A DNA stretch of 64,000 bases from assembly GCF_000518485.1 (NCBI RefSeq), contig NZ_JADR01000008.1:1-64000 (forward strand), given 5' to 3'. The stretch comes from Olleya marilimosa CAM030 (GTDB taxonomy: Bacteria; Bacteroidota; Bacteroidia; Flavobacteriales; Flavobacteriaceae). Positions 54,059 to 63,926 of the stretch are shown piece after piece. The first letter of the stretch is position 1. The number at the start of each line of letters is the position of its first letter. The notes under the pieces were generated by a model. The model saw only the letters and a list, made by a program, of their open reading frames with translations, was not told the DNA's origin and did not search any database. The position numbers and the translations under genes are program-made.

Positions 54059-56560
54059 ATGAATAGTAAACTTTTTTGTATCCTTTTTTTCTTCGGAAGT
54101 CTTTTTGCTGTAGCACAAACTAAAGTTAGTGGTGTTGTGTTTGATGAGTTTAATCAACCTGTGTCATTTGCAAATGTTATATTTAAAGGCTCTTCAATAG
54201 GTGTAATTACCAATGAAGAAGGTCGCTTTTATATGGAAGACAGTAATACGTGGGACACGCTTTCTATATCATTTATAAGTTTTGAAACTCAAGAAATTAA
54301 ACTAACTAAAAAAGTAAACTACGACTTAAAAATTATTTTAAAAGAAGAAGTTGCAGCATTAGATGAAGTTGTTATAGTATCTGGTAAGCAATCCAAAAAA
54401 AATAATCCAGCTATTGACATTTTAAGAAAAATATGGGCCAATAAACGTAGTAATGGATTAAAAAAATATAAGCAATACCAATACGATAAATACGAAAAAG
54501 TCGAGTTTGATCTTAATACAATTGATAGTTCTTTAATGGAAAGTAAACTATTTAAAGGTATGGAGTTTGTATTTGAGCAAGTGGACACCTCTAACGTTAC
54601 CGGAAAAACGTATCTGCCAATGTTTATTAATGAGTCCTCTAGCCAAGTATATGGTGACAACATTATAAATGCAAAACGTGAAGTATTAAAAGGTAATAAA
54701 AACTCAGGTTTTAGTAATAACCAAATAATAATAGACTTTGTGGATGACCTATATTCAGACTACGATGTGTATGATAACTACTTAAAGTTTTTTGATAAAA
54801 GTTTTACTAGTCCAATTTCTAGAACCGGAATTCAGACCTATAACTATGTGTTAGCAGACAGTAGTTTTATAGATAACAAATGGTGTTACAATATTATTTA
54901 CTATCCTAGACGAAAAAACGAATTAACTTTTAAAGGTGATTTTTGGGTTGCAGATACCACATTTGCTATTAAAGAAATTAACATGCAAGCCTCTAAAAGT
55001 GCTAATATAAACTGGGTTAAAGAAATCTATATTGAGCAAGAATTTGAAGTATTAAATGACTCGGTGTTTTTAATAAAGCGAGATTACTTCATGAGTGATT
55101 TTGCATTTAACAAAAAGGAAAAATCAAAAGGAATTTACGGTAAACGTACCACACTATATGATAACTATACCTTTGATCAAGTAAAAGACCCTAAATTTTA
55201 CAAAGAAAAAGTATATAGTTTTGACCAAGACATCTATAATCAAGATGATAGTTTTTGGGAACAAAATAGGATGGAATCTTTAAGTAAAGACGAAAAAGGT
55301 GTCTACGTCATGTTAGACTCTTTAAAAAACACACAAAAGTTTAAACGTCTTTATAATTTAGGAAGCATATTAGCCTCAGGTTATGTTGAGTTTCCACAAC
55401 TTAATTTAGACTATGGACCAATTTTTTCAACCTTTGGTTATAATGCAGTAGAAGGTGTAAGGCTAAGAGCAGGAGGTCGTACCTACTTTGGGCAAAACGA
55501 TTTATGGCGTATAGAAGGATTTACAGCTTATGGTTTTAAAGACGATAAATTTAAATATGGACTATCAGGTAAATGGTTATTAGATAAGCGTAGTCGATTA
55601 ATTATTGCAGGAGGTAACAGGCGTGATGTCGAGCAAATTGGAGCAAGTTTAACAACTAGTACAGATGTATTAGGACGAAGTTTAGCCAGTAGTGCAGTAG
55701 TTGGAACAGGAACAAATGATAAACTAACTAACATAAATCTAAGTACATTATCTATCGAAGCAGAGCCATTTCGTAATTTAGTTACACGCCTAAGCGGAAG
55801 TTATAGAACTTTAGAGTCAGCCTCTCCAACATTTAGTTTAGACTATTTTACAGACGCTACACAATCCACAACTAAATCTGAAGTTAAGCAATACGAAACA
55901 GCTTTTTCAATGTCCTTTTTTCCTAATAGAGAAATGACAGGTTACGGTGTAGAAAGACGAACTAAAAACGATGACTTTGCAAGGTTGTTTGCACAAATAA
56001 CAGTTGGAGATAAAAGTGTTTTAAACAGTGATTTTGATTATACAAAATTACAATTTTCATATACGCAACCATGGTCATTAGGTGGTTTTGGACGTCTATA
56101 TACAACTGTAGAGGCAGGTAAAACCTATGGAGAAGTACCACTAGGGTTACTAAGTGTTGTGCCAGGAAACCAAAGTTATTTCTCTATCTATAATACATTT
56201 TCTAATTTAGATTTTTACGAGTTTGTTACAGACGAGTATGCCACTTTACACGTAGAGCATAATTTTAACGGACGACTATTTTCTCGTATTCCATTCTTAA
56301 AAAAATATAATTTAAGAGCTATTGTTGGAGCAAGAGGAGTTATAGGAGATGTATCTCAACAAAATAAAGATATTAATGCGTCAGGATTAATATATAGAGC
56401 ACCAAGTAAAGATGCGTATTACGAATATAGTGTTGGAGTAGGTAATATATTTAAAGTACTAAGAATAGATTTTAACTTTAGAGGTAATTACTTAAATGCT
56501 GTTACCAATCCAGATGCTAGAAAATTTGGTGTTACAGGAAGCTTTGGCTTTTATTTTTAA
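54059..56560 (+). CDS. DUF5686 and carboxypeptidase-like regulatory domain outer-membrane protein
   Basis: An 834-residue protein with a signal peptide (to about 21, FAVAQ), a CarboxypepD_reg-like domain (about 22-110: TKVSGVVFDEFNQPVSFANVIFKG) and a long DUF5686 region ending in a beta-barrel (FRGNYLNAVTNPDARKFGVTGSFGFYF, with a terminal Phe). It resembles TonB-dependent-receptor-like outer-membrane proteins but has no plug; the function of the family is not known. The ATG at 54059 is chosen because the in-frame start upstream lies in the terminator of pdhB. Confidence 0.9.
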   Translation: MNSKLFCILFFFGSLFAVAQTKVSGVVFDEFNQPVSFANVIFKGSSIGVITNEEGRFYMEDSNTWDTLSISFISFETQEIKLTKKVNYDLKIILKEEVAALDEVVIVSGKQSKKNNPAIDILRKIWANKRSNGLKKYKQYQYDKYEKVEFDLNTIDSSLMESKLFKGMEFVFEQVDTSNVTGKTYLPMFINESSSQVYGDNIINAKREVLKGNKNSGFSNNQIIIDFVDDLYSDYDVYDNYLKFFDKSFTSPISRTGIQTYNYVLADSSFIDNKWCYNIIYYPRRKNELTFKGDFWVADTTFAIKEINMQASKSANINWVKEIYIEQEFEVLNDSVFLIKRDYFMSDFAFNKKEKSKGIYGKRTTLYDNYTFDQVKDPKFYKEKVYSFDQDIYNQDDSFWEQNRMESLSKDEKGVYVMLDSLKNTQKFKRLYNLGSILASGYVEFPQLNLDYGPIFSTFGYNAVEGVRLRAGGRTYFGQNDLWRIEGFTAYGFKDDKFKYGLSGKWLLDKRSRLIIAGGNRRDVEQIGASLTTSTDVLGRSLASSAVVGTGTNDKLTNINLSTLSIEAEPFRNLVTRLSGSYRTLESASPTFSLDYFTDATQSTTKSEVKQYETAFSMSFFPNREMTGYGVERRTKNDDFARLFAQITVGDKSVLNSDFDYTKLQFSYTQPWSLGGFGRLYTTVEAGKTYGEVPLGLLSVVPGNQSYFSIYNTFSNLDFYEFVTDEYATLHVEHNFNGRLFSRIPFLKKYNLRAIVGARGVIGDVSQQNKDINASGLIYRAPSKDAYYEYSVGVGNIFKVLRIDFNFRGNYLNAVTNPDARKFGVTGSFGFYF

Positions 56561-56750
56561 TAGTTAACCCAATTATAACATATTTTAAATTTCTGATTAA
56601 TTATAAGCTACCTTTATAGTCTTATTTATAGTAGTAATTAGCTTTTTGTATTGTTTAAGCAAAAAGCAGAGTCTTTTTATTTAAAGCCTCTATTTTTTTA
56701 TTTTGATTATTGAAACACTAACAGTCAAATTAATGCCTGATTGTTAGAAC

Positions 56751-56825
56751 ATGATTACTTATAGTGATTTTAATCTTACGCCTTGCGCACCTCATTACTC
56801 TGCAATTCGTTTCAATACAAAATAA
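56751..56825 (+). CDS. 24-codon upstream ORF overlapping the methyltransferase start
   Basis: An ATG at 56751 opens a 24-residue reading frame (MITYSDFNLTPCAPHYSAIR, then FNTK) whose TAA stop overlaps the ATG of the next gene by one base (TAATG). The preceding in-frame triplets include a TAG 3 nt upstream of the adjacent AAC, so this is the full frame. It looks like a translated leader that couples to the methyltransferase; no family is known and codon evidence is slight, so the coding call is tentative. Confidence 0.45.
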   Translation: MITYSDFNLTPCAPHYSAIRFNTK

Positions 56826-57919
56826 TGGGAATAACCAATGCAGAAGGTAGTAGTGCAACTAATTGCAAATTAAACAAACCAGAGATAATTATTACAGATA
56901 AACAACTAATGCTGTTTAGTAGTAATACAGATATTAAGTTAACAATAAAAACTTTAGAAGCTGGTCATCCTGTATTGATTACAGCATTTTATAGTAATGG
57001 TTTAAGTTTATTAAAAGCCCTAAAAGTACATCTTCAAAAAAAGTACATAAATAAATCATTTAAGGAGCAGCGTGAGTATAGGTCTAAATACAACAAGCTT
57101 TCTCAACTAATTTTAATTGAAGTTATTAATTATAAATTAGTAGTTAAAAAAGCACCATTTATAGGTTGGTTAGAAAAGTTTTATCCAGAAACTAGCGACT
57201 TTTTATTACCATTTGTAAAAATACAAGGGTTAAATAGTGCTTGGCAATGGTATGAAAACGGAATATCTATTCCTGTACTACGTAATAAAATTTATCCGTT
57301 TTACGGTACTTATTTTCCAACACGATTTGATCATTTAATACTTTTTGATAATTGGTTAAACCGTTATGATGGACCAAAAAAAAATGCAATAGATGTTGGA
57401 ATTGGTAGTGGAGTATTGTCTTTTCAGATGCTAAAACATGGTTTTCAAAAAGTATATGGTACAGATACTAACCCAAATGCTATTGTAGGCTTAACTAATA
57501 CTATAAAGGATACCAAGTTATCAAGAAAAATTACTTTAGATTTTGGTCATCTTTTTGCAAATGCTAATCAACTAACAGAGCTAATTGTTTTTAATCCACC
57601 TTGGTTACCACAATCTTCTAATTTAAATATGTTGGACGAAGCTATTTATTATGATAAAAACTTATTTACTCAATTTTTTAAAAAGGCTAAACAACTACTA
57701 TTACCAGAAGGACAATTGGTTTTAATATTTTCTAATCTTGCTCAAATTACCAAAGTAAACAAACAACATCCAATTGAATTAGAACTTGCAGAAGGTGGAC
57801 GATTTATATTAGAAAAATGTTTAAAAAGAAATGTAAAAATGGCATCAGGTAAAACCAAACGAGATCAACATTGGAGAGCGGAAGAAGCAGTTGAGCTTTG
57901 GGTATTAAAGCATTTGTAA
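56825..57919 (+). CDS. HemK-like class I methyltransferase
   Basis: A 364-residue protein. The C-terminal half (about 185-345) is a class I SAM-dependent methyltransferase: motif I AIDVGIGSGVLSFQML, then VYGTDTNPNAI, and motif IV VFNPPWLP, the NPP(Y/W) type used by N-methyltransferases such as PrmC. The N-terminal half (about 1-180) has no domain I know. It may modify a protein or nucleic acid amide or base nitrogen. I choose the ATG at 56825, inside the overlap with the small ORF, because the longer frame begins with TTG and adds atypical residues. Confidence 0.85.
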   Translation: MGITNAEGSSATNCKLNKPEIIITDKQLMLFSSNTDIKLTIKTLEAGHPVLITAFYSNGLSLLKALKVHLQKKYINKSFKEQREYRSKYNKLSQLILIEVINYKLVVKKAPFIGWLEKFYPETSDFLLPFVKIQGLNSAWQWYENGISIPVLRNKIYPFYGTYFPTRFDHLILFDNWLNRYDGPKKNAIDVGIGSGVLSFQMLKHGFQKVYGTDTNPNAIVGLTNTIKDTKLSRKITLDFGHLFANANQLTELIVFNPPWLPQSSNLNMLDEAIYYDKNLFTQFFKKAKQLLLPEGQLVLIFSNLAQITKVNKQHPIELELAEGGRFILEKCLKRNVKMASGKTKRDQHWRAEEAVELWVLKHL

Positions 57920-58061
57920 TAATTAGATTTTAGCTAAAACTAATTAAAGATTATTAATAGCTATGTCTAACTACTAAGTCAGTAAGTTGTTATTTATAGT
58001 CTTTTTTTTCATCACACTTAGATTTAAAATAGTAAAGTAAGTAAAAATCAAAGCGTTTCTC

Positions 58062-58092
58062 TTGTCAAAACCTAAATAATCTTGTACTTTTG
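58062..58092 (+). promoter_or_regulatory. Candidate promoter for ppa
   Basis: TTG at 58062-58064, 20 nt, TACTTTTG at 58085-58092: full consensus. It gives a leader of about 55 nt. Confidence 0.65.
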
Positions 58093-58153
58093 CAAGCCGA
58101 AAAAGTAAAGCAAAATTTAAATTCCGCTTGACGGAAAACTAAAATAATATAAT

Positions 58154-58681
58154 ATGAGTCCATCTGGAAAAAAGACATTTGACGTATTAATTGAAATACC
58201 TAAAGGAAGTAGAAATAAGTATGAATACGATTTTGAATTAAACAAAATCCGTTTTGACCGCATGTTGTTTTCTTCAATGATGTATCCAGGAGATTATGGT
58301 TTTATACCAGAAACATTAGCATTAGATGGAGATCCATTAGATGTTTTAGTAATGGGGACAGAGCCAACTTTTCCTATGTGTGTTATGGAAGTTAAACCAA
58401 TTGGTGTATTCCATATGGCTGATGAAAAAGGTCCAGATGAAAAAATTATATGTGTACCAGTTACAGATCCAATTTGGAATAGCTGTAATGATATCGAGGA
58501 TTTAAATCCGCACAGAATTAAAGAAATTACTCACTTTTTTCAAGTTTATAAAGATTTAGAGAAAAAGAAAGTTGATGTTGGTGGATGGGGAGATGCTAAA
58601 GAAGCTTATGACATATTAAACAAATGTGTTGAGCGTTATGAAAATAGTGAGCACAAAACAAATGGAGATTTTACTATCTAA
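58154..58681 (+). CDS. ppa: Soluble inorganic pyrophosphatase (family I)
   Basis: A 175-residue enzyme that splits pyrophosphate to phosphate in the cytoplasm. The active-site DGDPLDVLVMG with its three aspartates, YPGDYGFIPETLALDGD and KPIGVFHMADEKGPDEKI are present. It has its own promoter and terminator. The membrane pyrophosphatase is next on the same strand, giving two PPi-consuming enzymes together. Confidence 0.97.
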   Translation: MSPSGKKTFDVLIEIPKGSRNKYEYDFELNKIRFDRMLFSSMMYPGDYGFIPETLALDGDPLDVLVMGTEPTFPMCVMEVKPIGVFHMADEKGPDEKIICVPVTDPIWNSCNDIEDLNPHRIKEITHFFQVYKDLEKKKVDVGGWGDAKEAYDILNKCVERYENSEHKTNGDFTI

Positions 58682-58703
58682 GTAATTAAACCAAAACTTT
58701 ATT

Positions 58704-58738
58704 AAAACCCTTTCAATTATTATTGAAAGGGTTTTTTT
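58704..58738 (+). terminator. Terminator for ppa
   Basis: AAAACCCTTTCAAT (58704-58717) pairs with ATTGAAAGGGTTTT (58722-58735) followed by T residues. Confidence 0.88.
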
Positions 58739-58872
58739 ATACATTATTAACAAGATTGGGGCTATTTTTAATATGTATTAATTTAATTTCTATTTCTAAT
58801 TATATATAATTGTTATTCTCATAAAATTAATATAAATGTAAAATTATTGTTAAAAAATTGCGATGTTAATAT

Positions 58873-58902
58873 TTTGACTTCTGTTTGATTTTGTTACTTT
58901 AG
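58873..58902 (+). promoter_or_regulatory. Candidate promoter for hppA
   Basis: TTTG at 58873-58876, 18 nt, TACTTTAG at 58895-58902 (one mismatch to TAnnTTTG). The ATG is 32 nt further on. Confidence 0.5.
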
Positions 58903-58933
58903 CAGTAATTAAAAACTAATCAAACAAACTAAT

Positions 58934-61354
58934 ATGGAATCAATGATGATTTATATGCCTATTGCTATGGCAATTTTAGGCTTAATTTACATGGTTATAA
59001 AACAGTCTTGGGTAATGAAACAAGATGCAGGAGATGGAAAGATGAAAGAAATTTCGGATCACATCTACGAAGGAGCATTAGCATTTCTAAATGCCGAGTA
59101 TAGATTGTTGTCAATATTTGTATTTATTGTAAGTGCACTACTTGCGGTAGTTGCTTATTTTGTGCCAACTACAAGCTATTTAATTGTAATCGCCTTTATT
59201 TGTGGAGCTGTGTTTTCTGCTTTTGCAGGAAATATAGGAATGAAAATAGCAACCAAAACAAATGTAAGAACAACACAAGCAGCCAGAACAAGTTTGCCAA
59301 AAGCACTTAAAATTTCTTTTGGTGGAGGTACAGTAATGGGACTAGGTGTTGCGGGACTTGCAGTTTTAGGTCTAACTGCGTTTTTTATTATTTTTTACAA
59401 GTTTGTATTTATGCCAGATGGTTGGACAAATACGGATGATATGACTTTAGTTTTAGAAACGTTAGCAGGATTCTCTCTAGGCGCAGAATCAATTGCATTA
59501 TTTGCACGTGTTGGAGGTGGTATTTATACTAAAGCTGCAGATGTAGGAGCCGATTTAGTAGGTAAAGTTGAAGCAGGTATTCCGGAAGATGATCCTCGTA
59601 ATCCTGCTACAATTGCGGATAATGTAGGAGATAATGTTGGGGACGTTGCAGGTATGGGAGCCGATTTATTTGGATCGTATGTAGCAACCGTTTTAGCAGC
59701 AATGGTTTTGGGTAATTATGTAATCAAAGATATGGGTGGAGCAATTACTGATGCTTTTGGTGGTATTGGACCAATTTTATTACCTATGTCTATTGCTGGT
59801 GCAGGTATTATTATTTCTATCATCGGAACGATGTTAGTTAAAATTAAAAATAACGACGCCAAGGAGGCTCAAGTAATGGGAGCATTAAATATTGGTAACT
59901 GGACATCTATTGCATTAGTTGCAGCAGCTTGTTATGGTTTAGTTACGTGGATGTTGCCAGAAACTATGCAAATGAAATTTTTTGGAGAAGGTACTCTTGA
60001 AATATCTTCCATGCGTGTATTTTTTGCTACGTTAGTAGGATTATTTGTTGGAGCTGTTATTTCATCAGTTACTGAATATTATACAGGATTAGGTAAAAAG
60101 CCAATTTTAAATATTGTACAACAATCTAGTACAGGAGCAGGAACCAATATTATCGCAGGTTTGGCAACAGGAATGATATCTACATTTCCTTCAGTTTTAT
60201 TGTTTGCTGGAGCAATTTGGGGATCATATGCTTTAGCAGGATTTTATGGAGTAGCTTTAGCAGCATCAGCAATGATGGCAACAACAGCAATGCAATTAGC
60301 AATAGACGCTTTTGGACCAATATCGGATAATGCAGGTGGTATTGCCGAAATGAGTGAACAAGAACCAATTGTAAGAGAGCGTACAGATATATTAGACTCG
60401 GTTGGTAATACAACTGCTGCAACAGGTAAGGGTTTTGCAATTGCTTCTGCAGCACTAACATCGTTAGCCTTATTTGCAGCTTACGTTACATTTACAGGAA
60501 TTGACGGAATTAATATTTTTAAAGCACCAGTTTTAGCTATGTTATTTGTTGGAGGAATGGTGCCAGTAGTTTTTTCAGCATTAGCAATGAATGCTGTAGG
60601 TAAAGCAGCTATGGAAATGGTAGAAGAGGTGCGTAGACAGTTTAGGGATATTCCAGGAATAATGGAAGGTACTGGTAAACCAGAATACGATAAGTGTGTG
60701 GCTATTTCAACTAAAGCCTCTTTAAAAGAAATGATGTTACCAGGCTTATTAACTATTGGTTTTCCGCTGGTAATTGCTTTTGTTCCTATGATTTTTGGAA
60801 TGAAGCATTTAGCAATTGCCGAAATGTTAGGAGGTTACATGGCAGGTGTAACAGTTAGTGGAGTGCTTTGGGCAATTTTTCAAAATAATGCTGGAGGTGC
60901 ATGGGACAATGCTAAAAAATCGTTTGAAGCTGGAGTAGAAATTAATGGAGAGATGACCTTTAAAGGAAGTGATGCACATAAAGCAGCAGTTACTGGAGAT
61001 ACAGTAGGAGATCCATTTAAAGACACTTCTGGACCTTCAATGAATATTTTAATTAAGTTAACTTGTTTAATAGGTTTAGTGATTGCTCCAATTTTAGGAG
61101 GTCATGCGGACACTGGAGTGTCTAATATTGAAGAAATAAATATTGAAAAGGAGATGGTGGTTACGGATAATATTGCTGAAGCAACAATAACCTATTCGGT
61201 AATTATTGATGGTAAAGAGGTTATTAAAGAGGAAAAATTTAGAGGAAGTAAAGAGGATGTTGATGCCAAATTAAAAGACTTTGAAGCCTCTAACAATCTA
61301 GCAAATGAAGAGAATAAAAAAGTAATTAAAAAAATTAATGTCAAAAAAGGCTAG
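58934..61354 (+). CDS. hppA: Membrane-bound ion-pumping pyrophosphatase, K+-dependent type
   Basis: An 806-residue membrane PPase with about 16 helices that couples PPi hydrolysis to H+ or Na+ export. The catalytic region [18 protein letters not shown], then [19 protein letters not shown] is intact. At the selectivity site the sequence is [10 protein letters not shown] with Ala495 where K+-independent enzymes have Lys, so it should need K+; K+-dependent members in marine bacteria are often Na+ pumps. After the last helix (about 706-722) an unusual, soluble, charged tail of about 80 residues follows ([20 protein letters not shown] onward). Role: energy conservation from biosynthetic PPi. Confidence 0.95.
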   Translation: MESMMIYMPIAMAILGLIYMVIKQSWVMKQDAGDGKMKEISDHIYEGALAFLNAEYRLLSIFVFIVSALLAVVAYFVPTTSYLIVIAFICGAVFSAFAGNIGMKIATKTNVRTTQAARTSLPKALKISFGGGTVMGLGVAGLAVLGLTAFFIIFYKFVFMPDGWTNTDDMTLVLETLAGFSLGAESIALFARVGGGIYTKAADVGADLVGKVEAGIPEDDPRNPATIADNVGDNVGDVAGMGADLFGSYVATVLAAMVLGNYVIKDMGGAITDAFGGIGPILLPMSIAGAGIIISIIGTMLVKIKNNDAKEAQVMGALNIGNWTSIALVAAACYGLVTWMLPETMQMKFFGEGTLEISSMRVFFATLVGLFVGAVISSVTEYYTGLGKKPILNIVQQSSTGAGTNIIAGLATGMISTFPSVLLFAGAIWGSYALAGFYGVALAASAMMATTAMQLAIDAFGPISDNAGGIAEMSEQEPIVRERTDILDSVGNTTAATGKGFAIASAALTSLALFAAYVTFTGIDGINIFKAPVLAMLFVGGMVPVVFSALAMNAVGKAAMEMVEEVRRQFRDIPGIMEGTGKPEYDKCVAISTKASLKEMMLPGLLTIGFPLVIAFVPMIFGMKHLAIAEMLGGYMAGVTVSGVLWAIFQNNAGGAWDNAKKSFEAGVEINGEMTFKGSDAHKAAVTGDTVGDPFKDTSGPSMNILIKLTCLIGLVIAPILGGHADTGVSNIEEINIEKEMVVTDNIAEATITYSVIIDGKEVIKEEKFRGSKEDVDAKLKDFEASNNLANEENKKVIKKINVKKG

Positions 61355-61379
61355 TACTTTATTAGAAATGTAAATTTTA

Positions 61380-61410
61380 AACCTGCTAATGACATTAGCA
61401 GGTTTTTTTT
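61380..61410 (+). terminator. Terminator for hppA
   Basis: AACCTGCTAAT (61380-61390) pairs with ATTAGCAGGTT (61394-61404), 3-nt loop, then T-run. The phosphatase gene starts 18 nt later. Confidence 0.9.
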
Positions 61411-61427
61411 ATATTATATTTGATGTG

Positions 61428-62432
61428 ATGAGTTGGTTTAAGAAAGATCCTTTACAAATAATTTCATTTTCAAGTTATGGTACATCTAAGCGATTATACC
61501 ATCGTGGTCGTGCGTTGGAAGATGAAACCATCGACTTAGAACAAAAAAGCCTATTAGCTCTGGTATTAAATACTTGGAAAAGATTTGAGTCAGATGAAAT
61601 AAAAAATACTAAGATTAAAATAACCTTACCTAATAATAAAGTCTTTTATACCAAAACAGACAAAGATGGTTATTATAAAATCGATAAGGAAATAGAAAAC
61701 ATTGAGTCTCTAATAAATTCTGAAGGTTGGCTAAATATAGAGGTGTCTTATGACGATGCAACATTAAAGCGTACCATACAAAATCAAAATAAATTTCCTG
61801 CCGAAATACTGATACCTAATCAAAATTGTGATTTTGGGGTTATTAGTGATATTGATGACACTATATTACACACAGGTGTTGTGTCTATATTAAAGTGGCG
61901 TGTGTTGTATAATACGTTTTTTAAACATGCGCAAAACAGAACACCTTTAGAAGGTGCTGCAGAGTTTTATCATTTACTACATATAGGACCAAATGGGGAC
62001 AAGACTAATCCAATTTTTTATGTTAGTCATAGTCCCTGGAACTTATATAGATATTTAGAGTTTTTTCTTAAAAAAAATAATTTTCCAAAAGGACCAATTT
62101 TACTTAGAAGTTTCAGAACTATCTTTAAGAAAAAATCATCGACCTGTAAACCTGAAAAACAACTAGAAATAGAAAATATATTAAAAACCTATCCTGCTTT
62201 TTCATTTATATTAATTGGTGATAGTGGAGAGCATGATCCAGATATTTATCTAGAAATAGTAAATACATTTCCTAATCGTATTAAAGCAGTTTATTTAAGA
62301 AGTGTAAATGATAGTAAAAAAATTAAACGCGTTAAAAGCTTACTTAATGACTATAATACTACACCAGTGTTGTTGGTAAACTCTAGTAAAGATGCTATTT
62401 TACACGCAAGAGCAAATGGTCTAATTAAATAG
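61428..62432 (+). CDS. APP1-like phosphatase (DUF2183) family protein
   Basis: A 334-residue protein with the APP1 catalytic region: FGVISDIDDTILHTGVVS (the DxDxT phosphatase motif), SHSPWNLYRYLEFFLKKNNFP and FILIGDSGEHDPDIY. Yeast App1 is a phosphatidate phosphatase; the bacterial substrate is uncertain. There is a beta-rich N-terminal segment (about 50-130). I use the ATG at 61428, because an upstream in-frame start lies inside the hppA terminator. No signal peptide is seen. Confidence 0.9.
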   Translation: MSWFKKDPLQIISFSSYGTSKRLYHRGRALEDETIDLEQKSLLALVLNTWKRFESDEIKNTKIKITLPNNKVFYTKTDKDGYYKIDKEIENIESLINSEGWLNIEVSYDDATLKRTIQNQNKFPAEILIPNQNCDFGVISDIDDTILHTGVVSILKWRVLYNTFFKHAQNRTPLEGAAEFYHLLHIGPNGDKTNPIFYVSHSPWNLYRYLEFFLKKNNFPKGPILLRSFRTIFKKKSSTCKPEKQLEIENILKTYPAFSFILIGDSGEHDPDIYLEIVNTFPNRIKAVYLRSVNDSKKIKRVKSLLNDYNTTPVLLVNSSKDAILHARANGLIK

Positions 62433-62447
62433 GTTTAAAGCTAAATT

Positions 62448-62482
62448 AAAAAGGTCACATATAAAATATGTGACCTTTTTAA
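62448..62482. terminator. Bidirectional rho-independent terminator
   Basis: AAAAAGGTCACATAT (62448-62462) pairs with ATATGTGACCTTTTT (62466-62480) around AAA, between the convergent phosphatase and deoxynucleoside kinase genes. Confidence 0.9.
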
Positions 62483-62529
62483 TAAATATATTTTAATTGT
62501 ACAATCTTAAAAAAAAAGCAGAATTAAGT

Positions 62530-63144
62530 TTAAAATAAACCGTTAATCTCTGCGTCTATTTTATTAATAATTGTACCTAAATCTTCTGGGTTTGCAACAA
62601 AATCCATATTGTCAACATCAATAACTAATAAGTTACCTTTATTGTATCCATGGATCCAAGCTTCATAACGTTCGTTAAGTCTGCTTAGGTAATCAATACT
62701 AATAGAGTTTTCATAATCACGTCCACGCTTGTGTATTTGAGAGACTAAATTTGGTATAGAGCTGCGTAAGTAAATTAATAAATCTGGACCTTCAACAAAA
62801 CCTTCCATTAATTCAAATAAAGATTTATAGTTTTCAAAGTCGCGATTGGTCATTAAGCCCATTGCATGTAAATTGGGTGCAAAGATGTGTGCATCCTCAT
62901 ATATGGTTCTGTCTTGAATAATGTCTCTTCCGCTTTCGCGAATTTGTGATACTTGTCTAAAACGACTATTTAAAAAGTAAACCTGTAGGTTAAAACTCCA
63001 GCGTTCCATTTGATTGTAAAAATCGTCAAGATAAGGGTTGTCTACAACGTCTTCTAATTGAGCCTCCCAGTTAAAATGTTTGGCTAATAATTTAGTAAGC
63101 GTCGTTTTTCCTGCGCCTATATTTCCTGCTATGGCAACGTGCAT
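62530..63144 (-). CDS. Deoxynucleoside kinase
   Basis: A 204-residue kinase with P-loop GNIGAGKT (residues 7-14), substrate-site residues in EDVVDNPYLDDFY, the catalytic DR motif at D78-R79 (IIQDRTIYED) and the lid KRGRDYE. It phosphorylates deoxynucleosides for salvage; whether dA, dG, dC or T is preferred cannot be told. It is a complete paralogue of the FolK-fused domain at 29740, which lacks the Arg of the DR motif. It starts 2 nt after the stop of the secreted protein gene. Confidence 0.94.
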   Translation of the reverse strand: MHVAIAGNIGAGKTTLTKLLAKHFNWEAQLEDVVDNPYLDDFYNQMERWSFNLQVYFLNSRFRQVSQIRESGRDIIQDRTIYEDAHIFAPNLHAMGLMTNRDFENYKSLFELMEGFVEGPDLLIYLRSSIPNLVSQIHKRGRDYENSISIDYLSRLNERYEAWIHGYNKGNLLVIDVDNMDFVANPEDLGTIINKIDAEINGLF

Positions 63145-63146
63145 AG

Positions 63147-63926
63147 TTAGTCTGTTTTAAGTTGGTATTGATAAAGTAATTTGCGAGTGTAAATATAAAG
63201 GATTTGGTTGGTTACAAAAAACTGACTTATTAACATATTTGGTATGTTGATAGCACTTATAGTTTTTGTTTTATTATTGTAAAATAACAAATCATTTGCT
63301 TTTTGAAGTATTAAATTCTCATTGTAGGCCTTAATATTTGTATAACCTTCATTTTTAAACTTATATACTAAGCTTCCAAAATAATTATAACAATACAAAT
63401 TGTTTTCTGTAAGTAACCAGCAATAGTTATAATTGCTTGTTAAGTCTAAAACTTTGGAACTAACAGGAATTGTTTTATAACGTGATGTTTTATTTTGATA
63501 GTCGTATAGCTCTAAGTACTGAAAATCTTGATTAAATAACCAAATGGTATTATCAAAACCAGTGGTTATATGAGAAATGTTTTTATAAGGTTGTTGTTGA
63601 TTAAAATCCAATTTAGATACTTCAGCTAACCTATTATCCAATATAACAACGGTATTAAGGTCGCTATATAGTACATTAATTTTTAGTGGATTAAAAGTAT
63701 GTACAGACGTGATTTTGCCTAATTGGATATTACTATAATTAATAGTTTGCTTATCAGATTTTTTAAAAAGCACATTGTCTTTTATGTAGTACAGGTTTTC
63801 AAAATTATTTTTTGAAATAAATACGTCGACATTTAGACTATCCTTACCTGTAAGATCTACCAAAATTTTGTTTTGTGCAGACAACGATACTGTCGTTAAA
63901 AAAAATAAAATTATTAGTGGTTTCAT
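63147..63926 (-). CDS. Secreted protein of unknown function, possible beta-propeller
   Basis: A 259-residue protein with a signal peptide (LIILFFLTTVSLSAQ) and a mature part of short beta-strand repeats, each with an aromatic near the end (NTIWLFNQDFQYLELYD; YNYCWLLTENNLYCYNYFG). This layout resembles a beta-propeller of about six blades. No catalytic motif is seen. It lies 2 nt before the deoxynucleoside kinase on the same strand, so the two are co-transcribed, yet the functional link is unclear. Confidence 0.75.
   Translation of the reverse strand: MKPLIILFFLTTVSLSAQNKILVDLTGKDSLNVDVFISKNNFENLYYIKDNVLFKKSDKQTINYSNIQLGKITSVHTFNPLKINVLYSDLNTVVILDNRLAEVSKLDFNQQQPYKNISHITTGFDNTIWLFNQDFQYLELYDYQNKTSRYKTIPVSSKVLDLTSNYNYCWLLTENNLYCYNYFGSLVYKFKNEGYTNIKAYNENLILQKANDLLFYNNKTKTISAINIPNMLISQFFVTNQILYIYTRKLLYQYQLKTD

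Noticed and set aside
57920-57946. AT-rich near-palindrome after the methyltransferase stop (TAATTAG...CTAATTA)
   Set aside because: It has a bulged base, no T-run and a composition where such symmetry is likely by chance; it might be a weak terminator but the evidence is thin.
61389-61427. N-terminal extension of the APP1-like phosphatase
   Set aside because: It overlaps the hppA terminator hairpin and T-run; the ATG at 61428 gives a clean start.
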